Assembly: GCF_018531495.1 (NCBI RefSeq)
Contig: NZ_JAHDTI010000013.1
Span: forward strand, 124,001-188,000
Length of the DNA stretch: 64,000 nucleotides
Direction of reading: 5' to 3'
Origin: Nonomuraea sediminis
GTDB lineage: Bacteria; Actinomycetota; Actinomycetes; Streptosporangiales; Streptosporangiaceae
Under the pieces are notes generated by a model. It searched no databases. It was not told the origin of the DNA and was given only the letters and a program-made list of their open reading frames with translations. How positions within the stretch are numbered: position 1 is the first letter of the stretch; every line of letters begins with the position of its first letter. This document shows, piece after piece, positions 40,197 through 48,441 of the stretch. A program made the translations under genes and the position numbers.

Positions 40197-40367
40197 ATGC
40201 CCCGCTGGTCAGGTCCCTTGGCGGCAGCCCTCGGCCTCGTGTGGCTCGCGGTCTACTACGTCAGTCCCACGGTCCTCGGGGTGTTCGGCACCTGGAACGT
40301 GCTGATCGGGTTTCTGCTGATCTTTCTGGGGATTGTGCTCCTCATCCTGTCAGCGGTGAGACGCTGA
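40197..40367 (+). CDS. CrgA-like small cell-division membrane protein
   Basis: A 56-residue protein with two membrane helices (about 7-26 and 34-53). The sequence GTWNVLIGFLLIFLGIVLLI resembles the CrgA second helix, whose 'W N . . I G F . L I . . G' pattern it keeps. CrgA is an actinobacterial septum-associated regulator. This one lacks the usual charged N-terminal arm of about 30 residues. GAAGGAGG gives a strong ribosome binding site. It ends within the convergent L,D-transpeptidase gene (26-bp overlap). Confidence 0.5.
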   Translation: MPRWSGPLAAALGLVWLAVYYVSPTVLGVFGTWNVLIGFLLIFLGIVLLILSAVRR

Positions 40368-41526
40368 CCGGCTTGCCCAGGGCGCTGCCCGCCAGCCACT
40401 GCTCCCAGGACTTGGCCCACGGTGTCGGGCCGTTGCCGAACCGGAGCTTCCTCGAGGTGCCGGTGACGATGACGATGTCGCCGCGCTGGGTGAACTCGTA
40501 GAACCACTTGGCGTTGGCCGGGCTGACGTTCACGCAGCCGTGGCTGACGTTGGAGTTGCCCTGCGCGCCGGTCGACCAGGGGGCGGCGTGGACGAACGTG
40601 CCGCTGTAGGTCAGCCGGACGTTCCACTTGGTCGGGATGCGGTACTCGCCCGGATGGCCGGTGGTGGCCGAGTCCATGATGATGTCGGCGGCCTTCTCCT
40701 GGGCGATCATCGTGCCCGAATAGCTGTCGTCGCCCGGCTTGCCGAGGCTGACCGGGATCGTCTTGACGACCTTGTCGTCGTCTGTCACGACGGCCTGGTG
40801 GGTCTTGGCGTTGACCTTGGTGATGTGCCTGGCGCCGACGGTGAAGGAGGTGCTGCGGTCCTTGGCGCCCCACAGGTCGTCGCCGGCCTTGACGCCCGCC
40901 AGGTGCGCGACGACCTTCACCCGCTCGCCGGCCGGCCAGTACTCGTGCGGGCGGAACTGCACCTCGCGGTCGCTCACCCAGCTCCACGCGCCCTCGACCG
41001 GCTGCGACATCTGCACGGTCAGCGACCGCTCGACCGCCTTCCTGTCGGTGACGGAGTGCGACAGCAGGAGCTGGACGGGCATGCCCACGCCCACCTTCTC
41101 GCCGTCGAGCGGGGCCATGCCGCTCTGCAGGACGCGCCTGGGCTTCAGTGTGGTGAACTTCGCCTCGCCCTGCACCGCCTTGCCGTCCGCGCCGGTCGCC
41201 TCCGCCCTGACGGTGTAGGTCTCGGACGGATGGAACGGCCAGCGAGGAAGCCACCTGCCATCGGCGGCCACGCCCCCGGCGACCTCGCGGCCCTTGCCGT
41301 CGGCCACGCTGATCCGGGTCACCTTGCCTGCCGCGAGCTTCACGCTCACGGCCGCGTCGGGGGGCACCTTCGTGGCGCCGTCCGCCGGGGTGATCTCCAG
41401 TTTCGCCTGCTGTTGTTCCGGTTGCTGTTGCTGACCGGTGAGTGGATTGCGGTCTCCGCCGCTGTTGGATGTGCATCCCGCTGTGAGGAGCAGCGCGAGA
41501 GCCAGCGCGCCAGCCACCGTCCGCAT
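40342..41526 (-). CDS. L,D-transpeptidase lipoprotein
   Basis: A 394-residue secreted enzyme that makes 3-3 crosslinks in peptidoglycan. A lipobox (LLTAGC) follows the signal peptide at about residue 18. Two immunoglobulin-like domains (about 42-130 and 130-240) precede the YkuD catalytic domain, where SNVSHGCVNVSPANAKWFYE carries the nucleophile cysteine and HGCVN motif. The order lipobox-Ig-Ig-YkuD is that of mycobacterial LdtMt2-type enzymes. Such enzymes are blocked by carbapenems. ATG at 41526. Confidence 0.93.
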   Translation of the reverse strand: MRTVAGALALALLLTAGCTSNSGGDRNPLTGQQQQPEQQQAKLEITPADGATKVPPDAAVSVKLAAGKVTRISVADGKGREVAGGVAADGRWLPRWPFHPSETYTVRAEATGADGKAVQGEAKFTTLKPRRVLQSGMAPLDGEKVGVGMPVQLLLSHSVTDRKAVERSLTVQMSQPVEGAWSWVSDREVQFRPHEYWPAGERVKVVAHLAGVKAGDDLWGAKDRSTSFTVGARHITKVNAKTHQAVVTDDDKVVKTIPVSLGKPGDDSYSGTMIAQEKAADIIMDSATTGHPGEYRIPTKWNVRLTYSGTFVHAAPWSTGAQGNSNVSHGCVNVSPANAKWFYEFTQRGDIVIVTGTSRKLRFGNGPTPWAKSWEQWLAGSALGKPVSVSPLTG

Positions 41527-41653
41527 CAGCGACCCCTCTCGTGCCCGACAAGTGGTCAAATATCCACTTTAGCCACGATTTTGCATGCTCTCTCAAGAAC
41601 GCTTACTACCCACCGTCGCCGTGATTACCACCGCCGGCTGATTTCATGGAGTC

Positions 41654-42481
41654 ATGTCTCGATCACTTCGTGTGGCCGTCCAGGCAGTGCTGCTGGTCGC
41701 GGTGGTGGCGGGCGGGCTGGGGCTCTACCTGAGCGAGCGCGACAGCCGCGAGGCCACCTGGACCGTGGGCGACACCCGCTCGCCGAACCGCGTCGATCTG
41801 ATCGCCGACGTGCAGAAGCTCGACCCCGGTTCGCGGACGCTCAACGTGAGTGTCTTCCCCGAGGCGCAGGGCGACCTGGCATCGGGGGCCACGCTGAGCA
41901 AGGAGCTGACGCTGCAGACCACCTCGCTGGAGCGCAACGGCGAGGTGATCTACCCCGCCCACCAGCGCGTCTCTTTCAGCCGCCTGCGCATGCCCGCCGA
42001 GGGGATCGTGACGGACTACCCCTTCGACCGCTACAGCTCGACCATCGGGTTCTCCGTGCTGTCCGCCGGCAAGCCGGTTCCCGTCTCGTTGTCGCTGCGC
42101 GACACGGACCCGTTCTTTCATGTCAAGGTCCAGAAGCGCGAGGCGGGCCCCGGATACGCGTCCTTCGAGGTCCTGGTCACCCGCTCGCGCGGCAGCCTCA
42201 TCCTGTGCTGGCTCATGATGATCATCATGTGGGCGCTGGCGCTGGCCGTCCTCGCGGCCACCTGGATCCTGGTCGGGCAGCGCCGCGGCCTGGTCTGGCC
42301 GGCCATGGCCTGGATGGCCGCCACCCTGTTCGCCCTGGTCAGCTTCCGCAACGCCGCCCCGGGCAGCCCGCCCATCGGCTCGGTCTTCGACTACGGCGCC
42401 TTCCTCTGGGCCGAACTCATCGTCGCCGCCAGCCTCGTCATCGTCACCGCCGCCGGCGTCACCACCGAGAAGAACGCCTAG
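41654..42481 (+). CDS. DUF4436 membrane protein
   Basis: A 275-residue protein with one N-terminal helix (about 8-25), an extracytoplasmic beta-rich part (27-165) and three C-terminal helices (about 175-198, 205-222, 243-265). FEVLVTRSRGSLILCWLMMI followed by MWALALAVLAATWIL matches the DUF4436 pattern. Function is not known for the family. It is a single gene, divergent from the L,D-transpeptidase 127 bp away. Confidence 0.78.
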   Translation: MSRSLRVAVQAVLLVAVVAGGLGLYLSERDSREATWTVGDTRSPNRVDLIADVQKLDPGSRTLNVSVFPEAQGDLASGATLSKELTLQTTSLERNGEVIYPAHQRVSFSRLRMPAEGIVTDYPFDRYSSTIGFSVLSAGKPVPVSLSLRDTDPFFHVKVQKREAGPGYASFEVLVTRSRGSLILCWLMMIIMWALALAVLAATWILVGQRRGLVWPAMAWMAATLFALVSFRNAAPGSPPIGSVFDYGAFLWAELIVAASLVIVTAAGVTTEKNA

Positions 42482-42596
42482 GCGGTCTGTCGGTCCCGTC
42501 CTAGCCGTGTTCCTCGAGTCGACGAATGGTGGTCCTGGGCTGGGCTGGTTCGAACCGGCTACCGTGACGTCGGGCGGGCCGTAAGGAGCAGGGCGG

Positions 42597-43019
42597 TCAG
42601 CGGTAGGGGTCGGTGATGTCGCGGAGGTTGGTGAGGATGCGGCGGAGGGTTTCCGTGTCGCGTTTGCCTAGGTGGGCGGTCCATTCGGCTTCGACTTCCG
42701 CTTCGATCTGGCGGGCCATGGCGACCGCCTCCCGGCCGCGGGGGGCAATGCGCACGAGGCGGGCGCGGGCGTCCGTGGGGTCGGGGACGCGTTCGACGTA
42801 GCCGGCGCGCTCGAGCTGGTCCACCAGGAACGTGGTCGTCTGCTTGCTGACCCTGGCCTGCTCGGCGAGGTCCGTCAGACGAGTGCCGTCGGGCCCGACG
42901 CGCTGGAAGACACGGGCCTGCGCCAGCGTGACGTCGTCGAAGCCCGCCGCCGCCAGTGCGTCCATGACCCTGGCCTCCATCGCACGGTGAGGGAAGAAGC
43001 ACAGCAGGCCGAGGTTCAC
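42597..43019 (-). CDS. MarR family regulator
   Basis: A 140-residue winged-helix regulator. RLTDLAEQARVSKQTTTFLV then DQLERAGYVERVPDPTDARA is the recognition helix and wing of MarR proteins. AAGGAG ends seven bases before the GTG at 43019, which decides the start over a TTG at 43025. Divergent from the DinB-like gene 75 bp away, with a short palindrome GATT-ATCG-AATC at 43043-43054 as possible operator. Confidence 0.87.
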   Translation of the reverse strand: MNLGLLCFFPHRAMEARVMDALAAAGFDDVTLAQARVFQRVGPDGTRLTDLAEQARVSKQTTTFLVDQLERAGYVERVPDPTDARARLVRIAPRGREAVAMARQIEAEVEAEWTAHLGKRDTETLRRILTNLRDITDPYR

Positions 43020-43094
43020 CGCCAACTCCTTGACATTAGACAGATTATCGAATCAATATAGTTCCATAATCGTATCATCCTGAGCGGAGCCGCG

Positions 43095-43721
43095 ATGAAC
43101 CGCGACGAGCTGTGGCAGGCCATCGACCAGGAGCGATCCAGCCTCGCCGACCTGTTCGACGGCCTGTCGGACCAGGAGTGGGAGACCCCGTCCCTGTGCC
43201 AGGGCTGGCGGGTCCGCGACGTGGCCGCGCACCTGACGCTGGCCCAGATGGGCTGGCGTTTCGGGCTGACCGAGTTCCTCAAAGCACGCGGCGGCTTCGA
43301 CCGCATGGTCCACGATTCCGCGGTACGGCAGGCCGCCCTCCCCGTGCGCCAGTACGGGATCCTCCTGCGGGCCATGGTCGGCTCCCGCAGGAAGGCGCCC
43401 GTGATCAGCGACCTGGAGCCGCTGATCGACGCCATCGTGCACGGCCAGGACATCGCCGTCCCGCTCGGCAGGGAGCGCCCCGTGCCACCCGCGGCGGGGG
43501 CCGTGGCGGCGCAGCGCGTGTGGGAGATGTCCTGGCCCTTCTTCGCCCGCCGCCGGATGCGCGGCATCCGGCTCGCGGCCACCGACTGCGACTGGTCCGC
43601 GGGTGAAGGGTCCCTGGTCGAGGGGCCGATCGGCGCCATCCTGCTGGTGCTGACAGGCCGCCCCGCGGGGGCCTCCATGCTGTCGGGGGAGGGTCTCGTG
43701 ACGCTCCGCCGTACAGGCTGA
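43095..43721 (+). CDS. mycothiol-dependent DinB-like enzyme (TIGR03083-type)
   Basis: A 208-residue MDMPI_N/DinB protein. LCQGWRVRDVAAHLTLAQMG is the family signature with the metal histidine. DAIVHGQDIAVPLGRERPVP carries the second His. This is the common actinobacterial group of mycothiol-dependent isomerases of unknown substrate. It is divergent from a MarR regulator, which suggests induction by a toxic or oxidised compound. Confidence 0.82.
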   Translation: MNRDELWQAIDQERSSLADLFDGLSDQEWETPSLCQGWRVRDVAAHLTLAQMGWRFGLTEFLKARGGFDRMVHDSAVRQAALPVRQYGILLRAMVGSRRKAPVISDLEPLIDAIVHGQDIAVPLGRERPVPPAAGAVAAQRVWEMSWPFFARRRMRGIRLAATDCDWSAGEGSLVEGPIGAILLVLTGRPAGASMLSGEGLVTLRRTG

Positions 43722-43726
43722 CTCCC

Positions 43727-44326
43727 TCAGGCGACCTTCGGGATGGCCGCGTTCGGGTCCTGCCCGGCGAAGGCCATCCCGATCACGAATCCGGCCACCT
43801 CCTCCAGCTGACGCGCACGCTCGAGCCCTCCCACCACGGCGGGCACCCCGCCCGCGTCCCGCACCAGCTCGCCGGTCACGCGCAGCGCCTCCGGATCGTC
43901 GCCGCACATCGCCACCGTGACGGGCGCCGCGCCCCGCGCCCACTGCTCGGTCGGGAACAGGTGGAACGCCTTGACCACGTGCGCGCCCGGCGCCAGCTCG
44001 GCGACGCGTCCCGCCATGGATCCCTCGGTGAGCAGCACGCCGACGCCGTGCTCGACGGCGTTCGTCGGATCGATCAGCGGCGTGCCCGCCAGGTCGCCGG
44101 CCTCGCGCAGGATGTCGGCCACTCCGTCCCATGCCACGGCGAGCAGTACGGCGTCGCGCCCCGCCACCGCCTCGCGGGGTGTCACCACCGTGGCGCCCAG
44201 CTCCTTGGCCAGCCGTACCGCCTTGTCCTGTGAACGGCCGGCGACCAGCAGCTCGTGGCCCGCGCGCGACCACATCGCGCCGAGCGCTCGGGCCAGCGTT
44301 CCCGTGCCCAGAATTCCGATTCGCAT
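43727..44326 (-). CDS. NADPH-dependent F420 reductase-like dinucleotide-binding protein
   Basis: A 199-residue oxidoreductase. RIGILGTGTLARALGAMWSR is the Rossmann loop and ELLVAGRSQDKAVRLAKELG the NADP-type second strand. DAVLLAVAWDGVADIL, AHVVKAFHLFP and GVPAVVGGLERARQLEEVA match the F420-dependent NADP oxidoreductase family. Whether it uses F420 cannot be told. Divergent from an HxlR regulator 67 bp away, which carries a 14-bp palindrome. Confidence 0.85.
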   Translation of the reverse strand: MRIGILGTGTLARALGAMWSRAGHELLVAGRSQDKAVRLAKELGATVVTPREAVAGRDAVLLAVAWDGVADILREAGDLAGTPLIDPTNAVEHGVGVLLTEGSMAGRVAELAPGAHVVKAFHLFPTEQWARGAAPVTVAMCGDDPEALRVTGELVRDAGGVPAVVGGLERARQLEEVAGFVIGMAFAGQDPNAAIPKVA

Positions 44327-44351
44327 GACGGTACGGTAGGTGGCCCGATGT

Positions 44352-44365
44352 GCACCGATCGGTGC
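44352..44365. promoter_or_regulatory. HxlR operator palindrome
   Basis: GCACCGATCGGTGC is a perfect 14-bp palindrome in the divergent promoter between the dinucleotide-binding reductase and the HxlR gene. Confidence 0.7.
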
Positions 44366-44393
44366 GTATCGGATGGGTCAGGATGGGGGCGAC

Positions 44394-44729
44394 ATGAGGG
44401 AGCTCGTCGCGGACTGCCAGTTGCGCGCCGCCACCGACCTGTTCACCCACACCTGGGACCCGGTCGTCCTGGCCGCGCTTTCCCAGCGGCCGCACCGGCG
44501 GCGCGAGTTGCGGGACGCGATCGGCGGCATCAGCGACAAGGCACTGACCGAGGCGCTGCGCCGGCTGACGGGCAACGGACTCGTGGCGCGCCATGCCTAC
44601 GCCGAGGCGCCGCCGCGGGTCGAGTACGAGCTGACGCCCCTGGGGCGCAGCCTCGTCGACGGCCCGATGCGGGCGCTCGGGCGATGGGCGCACGAACACG
44701 GCGAGGAACTGCTCGACGCGCAGGGATAG
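44394..44729 (+). CDS. HxlR family regulator
   Basis: A 111-residue winged-helix protein. TWDPVVLAALSQRPHRRREL then RDAIGGISDKALTEALRRLT is the HxlR DNA-binding pattern, followed by PRVEYELTPLGRSL. The single cysteine near the N-terminus (Cys8) is where HxlR/HypR-type redox sensors carry theirs, so sensing of thiol stress is plausible. The stop overlaps the GTG of the HNH gene (TAGTG). Confidence 0.88.
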   Translation: MRELVADCQLRAATDLFTHTWDPVVLAALSQRPHRRRELRDAIGGISDKALTEALRRLTGNGLVARHAYAEAPPRVEYELTPLGRSLVDGPMRALGRWAHEHGEELLDAQG

Positions 44730-45337
44730 TGGGTAGCGATCTAGGAGTGATTATCCAGTTGCTCCTCCCGCTGGCCGTACTCCCCGCCGACAAGCCCGAG
44801 CCGACCGCCCTGCGCTACCTGAACGACCTGGTCGTGGCCAGGCCGCACTCCCTGCGCGGCTACAGCCACGGTCGGTTCCTGCCGAGATGGGCGCATCACA
44901 AGGGCACCTGCGATTCACGCGAGACCGTGCTGGCCCGCGACGGTCACCGGGTGCGCAGGAACAAGGCCTGCCACCCGATCCGCGGCATCTGGTACAGCCC
45001 CTACGACGGCAAACGGCTGACCCGCCTGTCCCAGGTCGACGTCGACCACGTGGTGCCGCTGGCCAACGCCTGGATCTCCGGGGCGTGGAAGTGGAGCCAG
45101 GCCAGGCGGCGCGCCTTCGCCAACGATCTGACCAGGCCCGAGCTCATCACCGTCAGCCATTCGGCCAACATCGCCAAGGGCGGCAAGGGGCCCGCCTCGT
45201 GGCGGCCTCAGCGCCGTTCGTACTGGTGCCGGTACGCCAAGGCCTGGATCGCGGTCAAGCACCACTACCGGCTGCACGTCACCTACCGGGAGAAGATCGC
45301 GCTGGCGAACATGCTGCGGACCTGCTCGCGGAGCTAG
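44729..45337 (+). CDS. HNH endonuclease, DUF1524/GmrSD C-terminal type
   Basis: A 202-residue protein from GTG 44729 (or 196 from GTG 44747). RLTRLSQVDVDHVVPLANAW carries the D-H-V-V-P core of the HNH fold, NDLTRPELITVSHSANIAKG the asparagine helix, and SYWCRYAKAWIAVKHHYRLH the last histidine. The N-terminus is hydrophobic (LGVIIQLLLPLAVLPADK) but lacks a positive charge, so secretion is uncertain, although most relatives with this layout are secreted nucleases. Start overlaps the HxlR stop. Confidence 0.82.
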   Translation: MGSDLGVIIQLLLPLAVLPADKPEPTALRYLNDLVVARPHSLRGYSHGRFLPRWAHHKGTCDSRETVLARDGHRVRRNKACHPIRGIWYSPYDGKRLTRLSQVDVDHVVPLANAWISGAWKWSQARRRAFANDLTRPELITVSHSANIAKGGKGPASWRPQRRSYWCRYAKAWIAVKHHYRLHVTYREKIALANMLRTCSRS

Positions 45338-45450
45338 CCGGGCTTTGCCCGATCATGGCCCGTCCCTGGTGTGGCTACCTGACGTATTCGGGCATTTACC
45401 CTATGTACCGATATGTCGCCCTTTTGTGGGCGGACGAAGGGAGCTGTGCC

Positions 45451-45864
45451 GTGCGTCATGCGATGGGGATCATCCTGGCGGGGGCGATCGCGACGACGGG
45501 CCTGAGTGCGACGGTCGCGCGCGCGGACGCCTACTGCGACGCCGTGGCCAAGGCCGATCAGATGGGCCAGCAGATGAGCCAGGAACTCAAGACCAACGAC
45601 CCGGCCAAGATAGGCGAGATGCTGGACAAGGCGAGAGCGGAGGTCCAGAAGGTCGCCGAAGTGGCGCCCGAGAGCGTGAAGGGCGACTGGCAGGAGCAGG
45701 CCCAGGCCATCGACGAAATCAAGACCGCCATCAAGGACACCGTCAAGGCCTCGGCAGACCCGGCCAAGCTGCAGGAAATCCAGACGAAGGTCAAGGACGC
45801 CCAAGCGAAGATCAAGGAATCCTCCGCCAAGATCTCCGCCGACGCCAAGACCCGCTGCCAATAG
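45451..45864 (+). CDS. secreted Ala/Lys-rich helical protein
   Basis: A 137-residue protein with a signal peptide (cleavage near ARADA, about residue 26). The mature part is almost wholly helical with Lys/Glu/Ala repeats (VKASADPAKLQEIQTKVKDA). Its only two cysteines lie at the two ends (AYCDA near 29 and TRCQ at the C-terminus), as if to tie the ends together by a disulfide. GTG at 45451 has GGGAG upstream. Strong terminator follows. Function unknown. Confidence 0.75.
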   Translation: MRHAMGIILAGAIATTGLSATVARADAYCDAVAKADQMGQQMSQELKTNDPAKIGEMLDKARAEVQKVAEVAPESVKGDWQEQAQAIDEIKTAIKDTVKASADPAKLQEIQTKVKDAQAKIKESSAKISADAKTRCQ

Positions 45865-45874
45865 CCTCCCGCCC

Positions 45875-45905
45875 CGGAAGCCAGGCCTACCCGGCCTGGC
45901 TTCCG
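45875..45905. terminator. bidirectional terminator hairpin
   Basis: A perfect 13-bp GC-rich stem with a TACCC loop, between the secreted-protein gene and the convergent 120-residue protein gene. Confidence 0.85.
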
Positions 45906-45911
45906 CACTGC

Positions 45912-46274
45912 TCATCGCTGGGGGTAGGCGTACCAGGGGCCGGTCAGGTGGTCGGTGTTCGGCGGCTGGGCGTGGGGGCTCCAGAGATAGCCGTAAGTGT
46001 CGTCCGTGAAGGCGTTTCGGCCCTGCTGGAAGTAGACCTGGTTGTGCTTACGGAAGATTCTTTCGAAGGGGAGGCCTCCGAGGCTTCGAGCCGGTAGTTC
46101 GCCGCCTTCGGTGAGGGTGCGGGCGAGCGCTTCCATGGCGGCCGCCGAGCGTGTGAAGCGGTCGTGCTGCGTCGGTGCCAGGGACACGACTGCCACCAGA
46201 AGGAGCACGACGATCAGCAGGGCCGCCCCCAGGTAGGCGACTCGGCGTAAGACGGACTGCTCGACCACGGTCAT
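45912..46274 (-). CDS. small single-pass membrane protein
   Basis: A 120-residue protein: one helix at about 13-33 (AYLGAALLIVVLLLVAVVSL), then a soluble outside part with FERIFRKHNQVYFQQGRNAF and the C-terminal GPWYAYPQR. Family not recognised. An open frame upstream on the same strand overlaps its start by four bases but does not read like protein. Confidence 0.7.
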   Translation of the reverse strand: MTVVEQSVLRRVAYLGAALLIVVLLLVAVVSLAPTQHDRFTRSAAAMEALARTLTEGGELPARSLGGLPFERIFRKHNQVYFQQGRNAFTDDTYGYLWSPHAQPPNTDHLTGPWYAYPQR

Positions 46275-46615
46275 GGACTCAGGCTAGACAAACCATCGGC
46301 TTCGGATGCGTGGACGGCGGCGCCCAGATCCCCAGCCGCAAGGGACGACCGGACGCGGCCGCGGAGGGCGATGGTCAGTTCGTAGGGCTCCTTGAGGGCG
46401 CGAAGGCGGATCACGGCATCGACCCGGTGCCGCCAGCCCCCGCGGCACCGGCCACCATCGGCCACGGCTCGACCTTCACCGCGTCCGCTTCCGGCATCCC
46501 CTCGATCGCCAAAATCGTCAATCTGTCCCGACTCCCTGCTCAAGATCTCGTTCTGTCAGACCCGTGCCCTACGGTGTGCGATCACGGTGCTTCGCGATGA
46601 TCGGAGTGACAGCGC
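46275..46615. other. no convincing gene
   Basis: One minus frame ending at 46271 reads VDAVIRLRALKEPYELTIAL over its second half but starts with glycine/arginine-rich sequence. I treat it as a possible relic only. Confidence 0.4.
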
Positions 46616-47485
46616 ATGGGACTGACGACACCAGTCGCACCAGTGGACGTGGCCGCCCTCTTCCCCGAATTGGCCGGCCAGAGCAGGACCACCGTCCGGC
46701 TGCATCCACGCCGCGGCGCGCCGACCGCCGCGGACAGTTCCATGGGCGGACCACTGCTCTGGCCCGCCGACGAGCCATGGCCCCACTGCGAAGCACGCCA
46801 GCACGACGACCCCTCGGGTCTAGGGGGACGGGTAGCGATGGTGCCCATCCTGCAGATCTACCAGCGCGACATCCCGGAACTGCCGTTTCCCACCGGGACG
46901 GATCTATGCCAGGTGCTGTGGTGCCCGGTGCCCCATGAACCGGACTACGTCCCCCCGCTGCACGTGACCTGGCGAGACTCACGGCTGGTCACGGATGTGC
47001 TAGTCGACGCTCCCGCACCGATCGAGAGCGACACGGACTTCCTCCCCTCGCCGTGCAGCCTGTCCCCGGAACGCGTGGAGGAGTACCAATCCGTGTGGGA
47101 GCTTCCGGCAAGGCTGACCAAGAAGATCTGGGAGTGGGAATCCTCTCCGGACAACCCCGAAGGGTGGGAATACCAGTCACACCTGTCCACGGCTTCAGGC
47201 ACCAAGGTCGGAGGGTGGGTCGACTGGATCCAGGACCCATATCCGATGGAATGCGACCACGGCCACGAGATGCAGCACCTGCTCACGATCGCGAGCTGGG
47301 AGCACGACGCCGGATCATGCAGGCGATGGACCCCCCTGGAAGAACAACACTTACTGGGTCCCTACCAGGTCCCCGAACTCTTGGAACCCGCCGACATCAT
47401 GATCGGCGATGCAGGATCCATGTACCTGTTCACCTGTCTGGAATGCCCCGATCGCCCCGTGGAATCGATCAGCCAATGCTCATGA
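46616..47485 (+). CDS. DUF1963 (YwqG-like) protein
   Basis: A 289-residue protein of the DUF1963/YwqG family: GGPLLWPADEPWPHCE near 44-59 is the N-terminal motif and KVGGWVDWIQDPYPMECD near 200 the 'kvGG...w.Q.p' centre. HEMQHLLTIASWEHDAG and SMYLFTCLECPDRP near the end are also typical. Function of the family is not settled; in Bacillus ywqG lies by a polymorphic toxin locus. A truncated second copy lies at 48190-48378. The next gene starts within its stop. Confidence 0.78.
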   Translation: MGLTTPVAPVDVAALFPELAGQSRTTVRLHPRRGAPTAADSSMGGPLLWPADEPWPHCEARQHDDPSGLGGRVAMVPILQIYQRDIPELPFPTGTDLCQVLWCPVPHEPDYVPPLHVTWRDSRLVTDVLVDAPAPIESDTDFLPSPCSLSPERVEEYQSVWELPARLTKKIWEWESSPDNPEGWEYQSHLSTASGTKVGGWVDWIQDPYPMECDHGHEMQHLLTIASWEHDAGSCRRWTPLEEQHLLGPYQVPELLEPADIMIGDAGSMYLFTCLECPDRPVESISQCS

Positions 47486-47763
47486 CCCCCGCCGCGGCTG
47501 AGATCGCCGAAGAGTACCTGGCCAGTTGGCGTCGTGTCGCGGTCTACTCCGAGCTGGCTCTGATGGCGGAGAACGACGACAAGGACTGGGATAATGTCAT
47601 CGGACGCGACGGCGAAGAGTACAAGGTGCTCCTGTACGTGCTCCCGGACACCGGCGGTGGCCTCCGCATGATCGTGGCCGTGAACAACAGGCGTCGGGGT
47701 CCGTCCACCCCTTCGACAACACGAGAATCGGTCATGCAACCGGACGGCACATTCACCAAGTAG
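47482..47763 (+). CDS. small uncharacterised protein coupled to DUF1963
   Basis: A 93-residue protein beginning at the ATG that overlaps the DUF1963 stop (ATGA). EIAEEYLASWRRVAVYSELA and EYKVLLYVLPDTGGGLRMIV suggest a small alpha/beta fold. Not recognised. The coupling suggests a joint role with the DUF1963 protein. Confidence 0.65.
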   Translation: MTPAAAEIAEEYLASWRRVAVYSELALMAENDDKDWDNVIGRDGEEYKVLLYVLPDTGGGLRMIVAVNNRRRGPSTPSTTRESVMQPDGTFTK

Positions 47764-47803
47764 CCCATCGTCATGCGCGGCTCCTGGAGAGCCTTTCGAC
47801 GCT

Positions 47804-48091
47804 TTACTGGCGCTGTGGGCGCCGGTGAAGAAACGTCATCGGAACGCAAGACAACGTGGTCGTTGCAACCAGCAGCATGAAGGGCAGCGCGTCGACGCGG
47901 ATGTTCATCTGCGGTTGGAAGGTGCTCATGTACCACTCGTCCAGTGCGGCCAGGAGCCAGGCGACGGCCGGCCACAGAAGGTAGTGGGAGCTCCACCGCG
48001 TGCGCCGCAGCGCGAAATACAAGACCAAGAAACCGACTCCACCCACCGTTAAAGGCACGGTCTGGTACAACAGTCCAATCATTTCGTACAC
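47804..48091 (-). CDS. small membrane protein, three helices
   Basis: A 95-residue protein with helices at about 9-26 (YQTVPLTVGGVGFLVLYF), 37-52 and 67-87. GTG at 48091 or ATG nine bases later. Not recognised. Ends 40 bp from the convergent 93-residue protein gene. Confidence 0.6.
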   Translation of the reverse strand: MYEMIGLLYQTVPLTVGGVGFLVLYFALRRTRWSSHYLLWPAVAWLLAALDEWYMSTFQPQMNIRVDALPFMLLVATTTLSCVPMTFLHRRPQRQ

Positions 48092-48189
48092 GTGAACAAC
48101 TCTCGGGTCCGTAAGGCTTTGATCTCAGGGCCAATCCACTGGCGGGATCGGCTGGTCGGTGCCGCGCTCGATGACCGTGTCCAGGTAGG

Positions 48190-48378
48190 TTGGAATTCGA
48201 CATCGAGAGCGGGAAACGATGGGCTCCCGTCGAAGGCCGTCCCCCTGCTCACTCCTCACGCCCCTCCGGAAATACAGAACCCACCGATCTCGTGATCCAC
48301 GATACTGGGTGGCTCTACCTATTCGTTTGCCTGGAGTGCCCGGAAAATCCGGTAGATGTTCGCAGCCAAGGCTCATGA
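48190..48378 (+). pseudogene. C-terminal fragment of a second DUF1963 gene
   Basis: The frame reads EFDIESGKRWAPVEG, then DLVIHDTGWLYLFVCLECPE and NPVDVRSQGS. It aligns with the last 60 residues of the DUF1963 protein at 46616-47485 (EHDAGSCRRWTPLEE, then DIMIGDAGSMYLFTCLECPD). All of the N-terminal 75 percent is missing. On the other strand, 48125-48190 reads PTYLDTVIERGTDQPIPPVD, the likely end of a different, also truncated gene, so a rearrangement junction lies near 48190. Confidence 0.72.
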
Positions 48379-48441
48379 ACATGGCCCGCCGCCCACCTCC
48401 GGCGCCATCTGGCAGAACCTTCACCTGGAGCGAAGCGCCGC

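Noticed and set aside
42545..42560. GGTTCGAACC as a tRNA T-arm
   Set aside because: It is a simple 10-bp palindrome without acceptor or anticodon arms; at most a weak hairpin between convergent genes.
46271..46543. 90-codon frame coupled to the 120-residue membrane protein gene
   Set aside because: Although its stop overlaps the next start, the first half is Gly/Arg-rich and unlike protein; kept only as a possible relic in the gap note.
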